From Planctomycetia bacterium (GTDB lineage: Bacteria; Planctomycetota; Planctomycetia; Pirellulales; UBA1268), in assembly GCA_009923125.1 (NCBI GenBank), contig RFUD01000148.1, positions 1 through 6,329 of the forward strand: a DNA stretch of 6,329 nt, written 5' to 3'. The notes under the pieces were generated by a model, which did not search any database, was not told the origin of the DNA, and saw only the letters and a program-made list of their open reading frames with translations. A program made the translations under genes and the position numbers. Shown piece by piece: positions 5,703-6,329 of this stretch. Position 1 is the first letter of the stretch. Each line of letters begins with the position of its first letter.

Positions 5703-6329
5703 GCGGCTGGCCAACGGCCTCGACGTGATCGCCGAGGTCACCGACGGCGGGCTCTCCACGAGCGTGGGGTTCTTCGTGAAGACGGGGGCCCGCGACGAGA
5801 CCGACGCCCTGTGGGGCGCGAGCCACTTTCTCGAACACATGATCTTCAAGGGCACGGCCGACCTGTCGGGCGACGAGATCAACCGCCGCTTCGACTGGAT
5901 GGGCGCCGCCGCCAACGCCTTCACCAGCGAGGAGGACACCGTGTATCACGCGGCCGTCCTCCCGGAGCAGCAGCACGAGGCCGTTTCGCTGCTCGCCCGG
6001 ATGATGCGGCCGGCGTTGCGGGAGGAGGACTTCCGGACCGAGAAGCTCGTCATCCTGGAAGAGATCCGGATGTACGACGACCAGCCGCCGTTCGGCGCCG
6101 ACGACCGTTGCCGGGCCGCCTACTTCGCCGGGCATCCGCTGGCCCGCAGCGTGCTCGGGACGATCGACTCGATCACCGCGCTCGACGTGAATGCGATGCG
6201 CGACTACCACCGCCGGCGCTACGCCCCGGACAACATCGTGCTCGCCGCCACCGGCGCCGTGGATTTCGCCGCGCTGGTCGAGTCGGCCCGCCGGCACTGC
6301 GGCGACTGGGAACCGCAGCCCCGCCCGCC
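5686..6329 (+). CDS. M16B zinc peptidase, catalytic subunit; 3' end outside window
   Basis: This is a zinc-dependent endopeptidase of the M16 family, the catalytic partner of the gene just upstream. Seen: 214 codons open to the window end, covering most of the N-terminal M16 domain. The inverted zinc motif is intact: H47-F-L-E50-H51 in GASHFLEHMIFKG, with E126 in ILEEIRMYDDQPP 74 residues after H51, the spacing expected for M16. FVKTGARDE (30-38), NAFTSEEDTVYH (77-88) and YAPDNIVLAATG (179-190) are further family signatures. The ATG at 5686 is supported by an ideal GGAGG six bases upstream and by the canonical M16 opening (RLANGLDVIAE, 7-17). It overlaps the preceding gene by 17 bases in another frame. 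No export signal was seen. About half of a normal M16B protein, including the C-terminal domain, is missing, so whether it carries its own R/Y pair cannot be judged. Confidence 0.94.
   Translation, partial: MRFRHERLANGLDVIAEVTDGGLSTSVGFFVKTGARDETDALWGASHFLEHMIFKGTADLSGDEINRRFDWMGAAANAFTSEEDTVYHAAVLPEQQHEAVSLLARMMRPALREEDFRTEKLVILEEIRMYDDQPPFGADDRCRAAYFAGHPLARSVLGTIDSITALDVNAMRDYHRRRYAPDNIVLAATGAVDFAALVESARRHCGDWEPQPRP

Noticed and set aside
4356..5939. Long minus-strand open frame of 527 codons opposite the M16 genes
   Set aside because: The opposite strand encodes unmistakable M16 proteins. The antisense product is low-complexity and Arg/Ala/Gly-rich, with no family signature.

Overview
The window is strongly GC-rich (GC-biased third codon positions throughout, and long spurious open frames opposite every gene). 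It holds two tightly packed, divergently transcribed gene sets separated by a short intergenic region. The best guess for the organism is a planctomycete, perhaps Pirellulales-like. This rests on the wording of the acetyltransferase N-terminus, the acetyltransferase/M16/M16 arrangement and the TroABCD-type transporter. It is inference from family resemblance, not a database result.

Minus strand (bases 1-3664): a four-gene metal-uptake ABC transporter of the TroABCD/MntABCD (manganese, zinc or iron) type. In transcription order it has a periplasmic metal-binding protein (3664-2729), an ATPase (2729-1953), a first ABC-3 permease (1956-1033) and a second ABC-3 permease (1040 to beyond base 1). 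Adjacent genes overlap by 1-8 bases, so translation is probably coupled. The second permease continues past its last membrane helix into a cytosolic extension that looks like a winged-helix or DtxR-type fragment. The window edge cuts it.

Intergenic region (3665-3831): an AT-rich island at 3643-3686, in otherwise very GC-rich DNA, carries two dyads of the form TTTTG-N6-CAAAA with centres 22 bp apart. The ATG of the metal-binding protein lies exactly between them. A plausible promoter (TTGCGG, 17 bp, TATATT) sits immediately upstream on the minus strand. This looks like a metalloregulator operator controlling the transporter.

Plus strand (3832-6329): a GNAT acetyltransferase, then two M16-family peptidase genes, all overlapping. 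The first M16 protein has lost the zinc motif but keeps the C-terminal R/Y signature. The second (cut by the window end) has an intact HFLEH motif and downstream glutamate. They fit a two-subunit M16B protease with one zinc subunit and one non-zinc partner.

No RNA genes, mobile elements, CRISPR arrays or convincing terminators were seen. The least ordinary features are the tandem operator around the troA-like start codon and the C-terminal extension of the second permease, which recalls the permease-repressor fusion YtgCR of Chlamydia.
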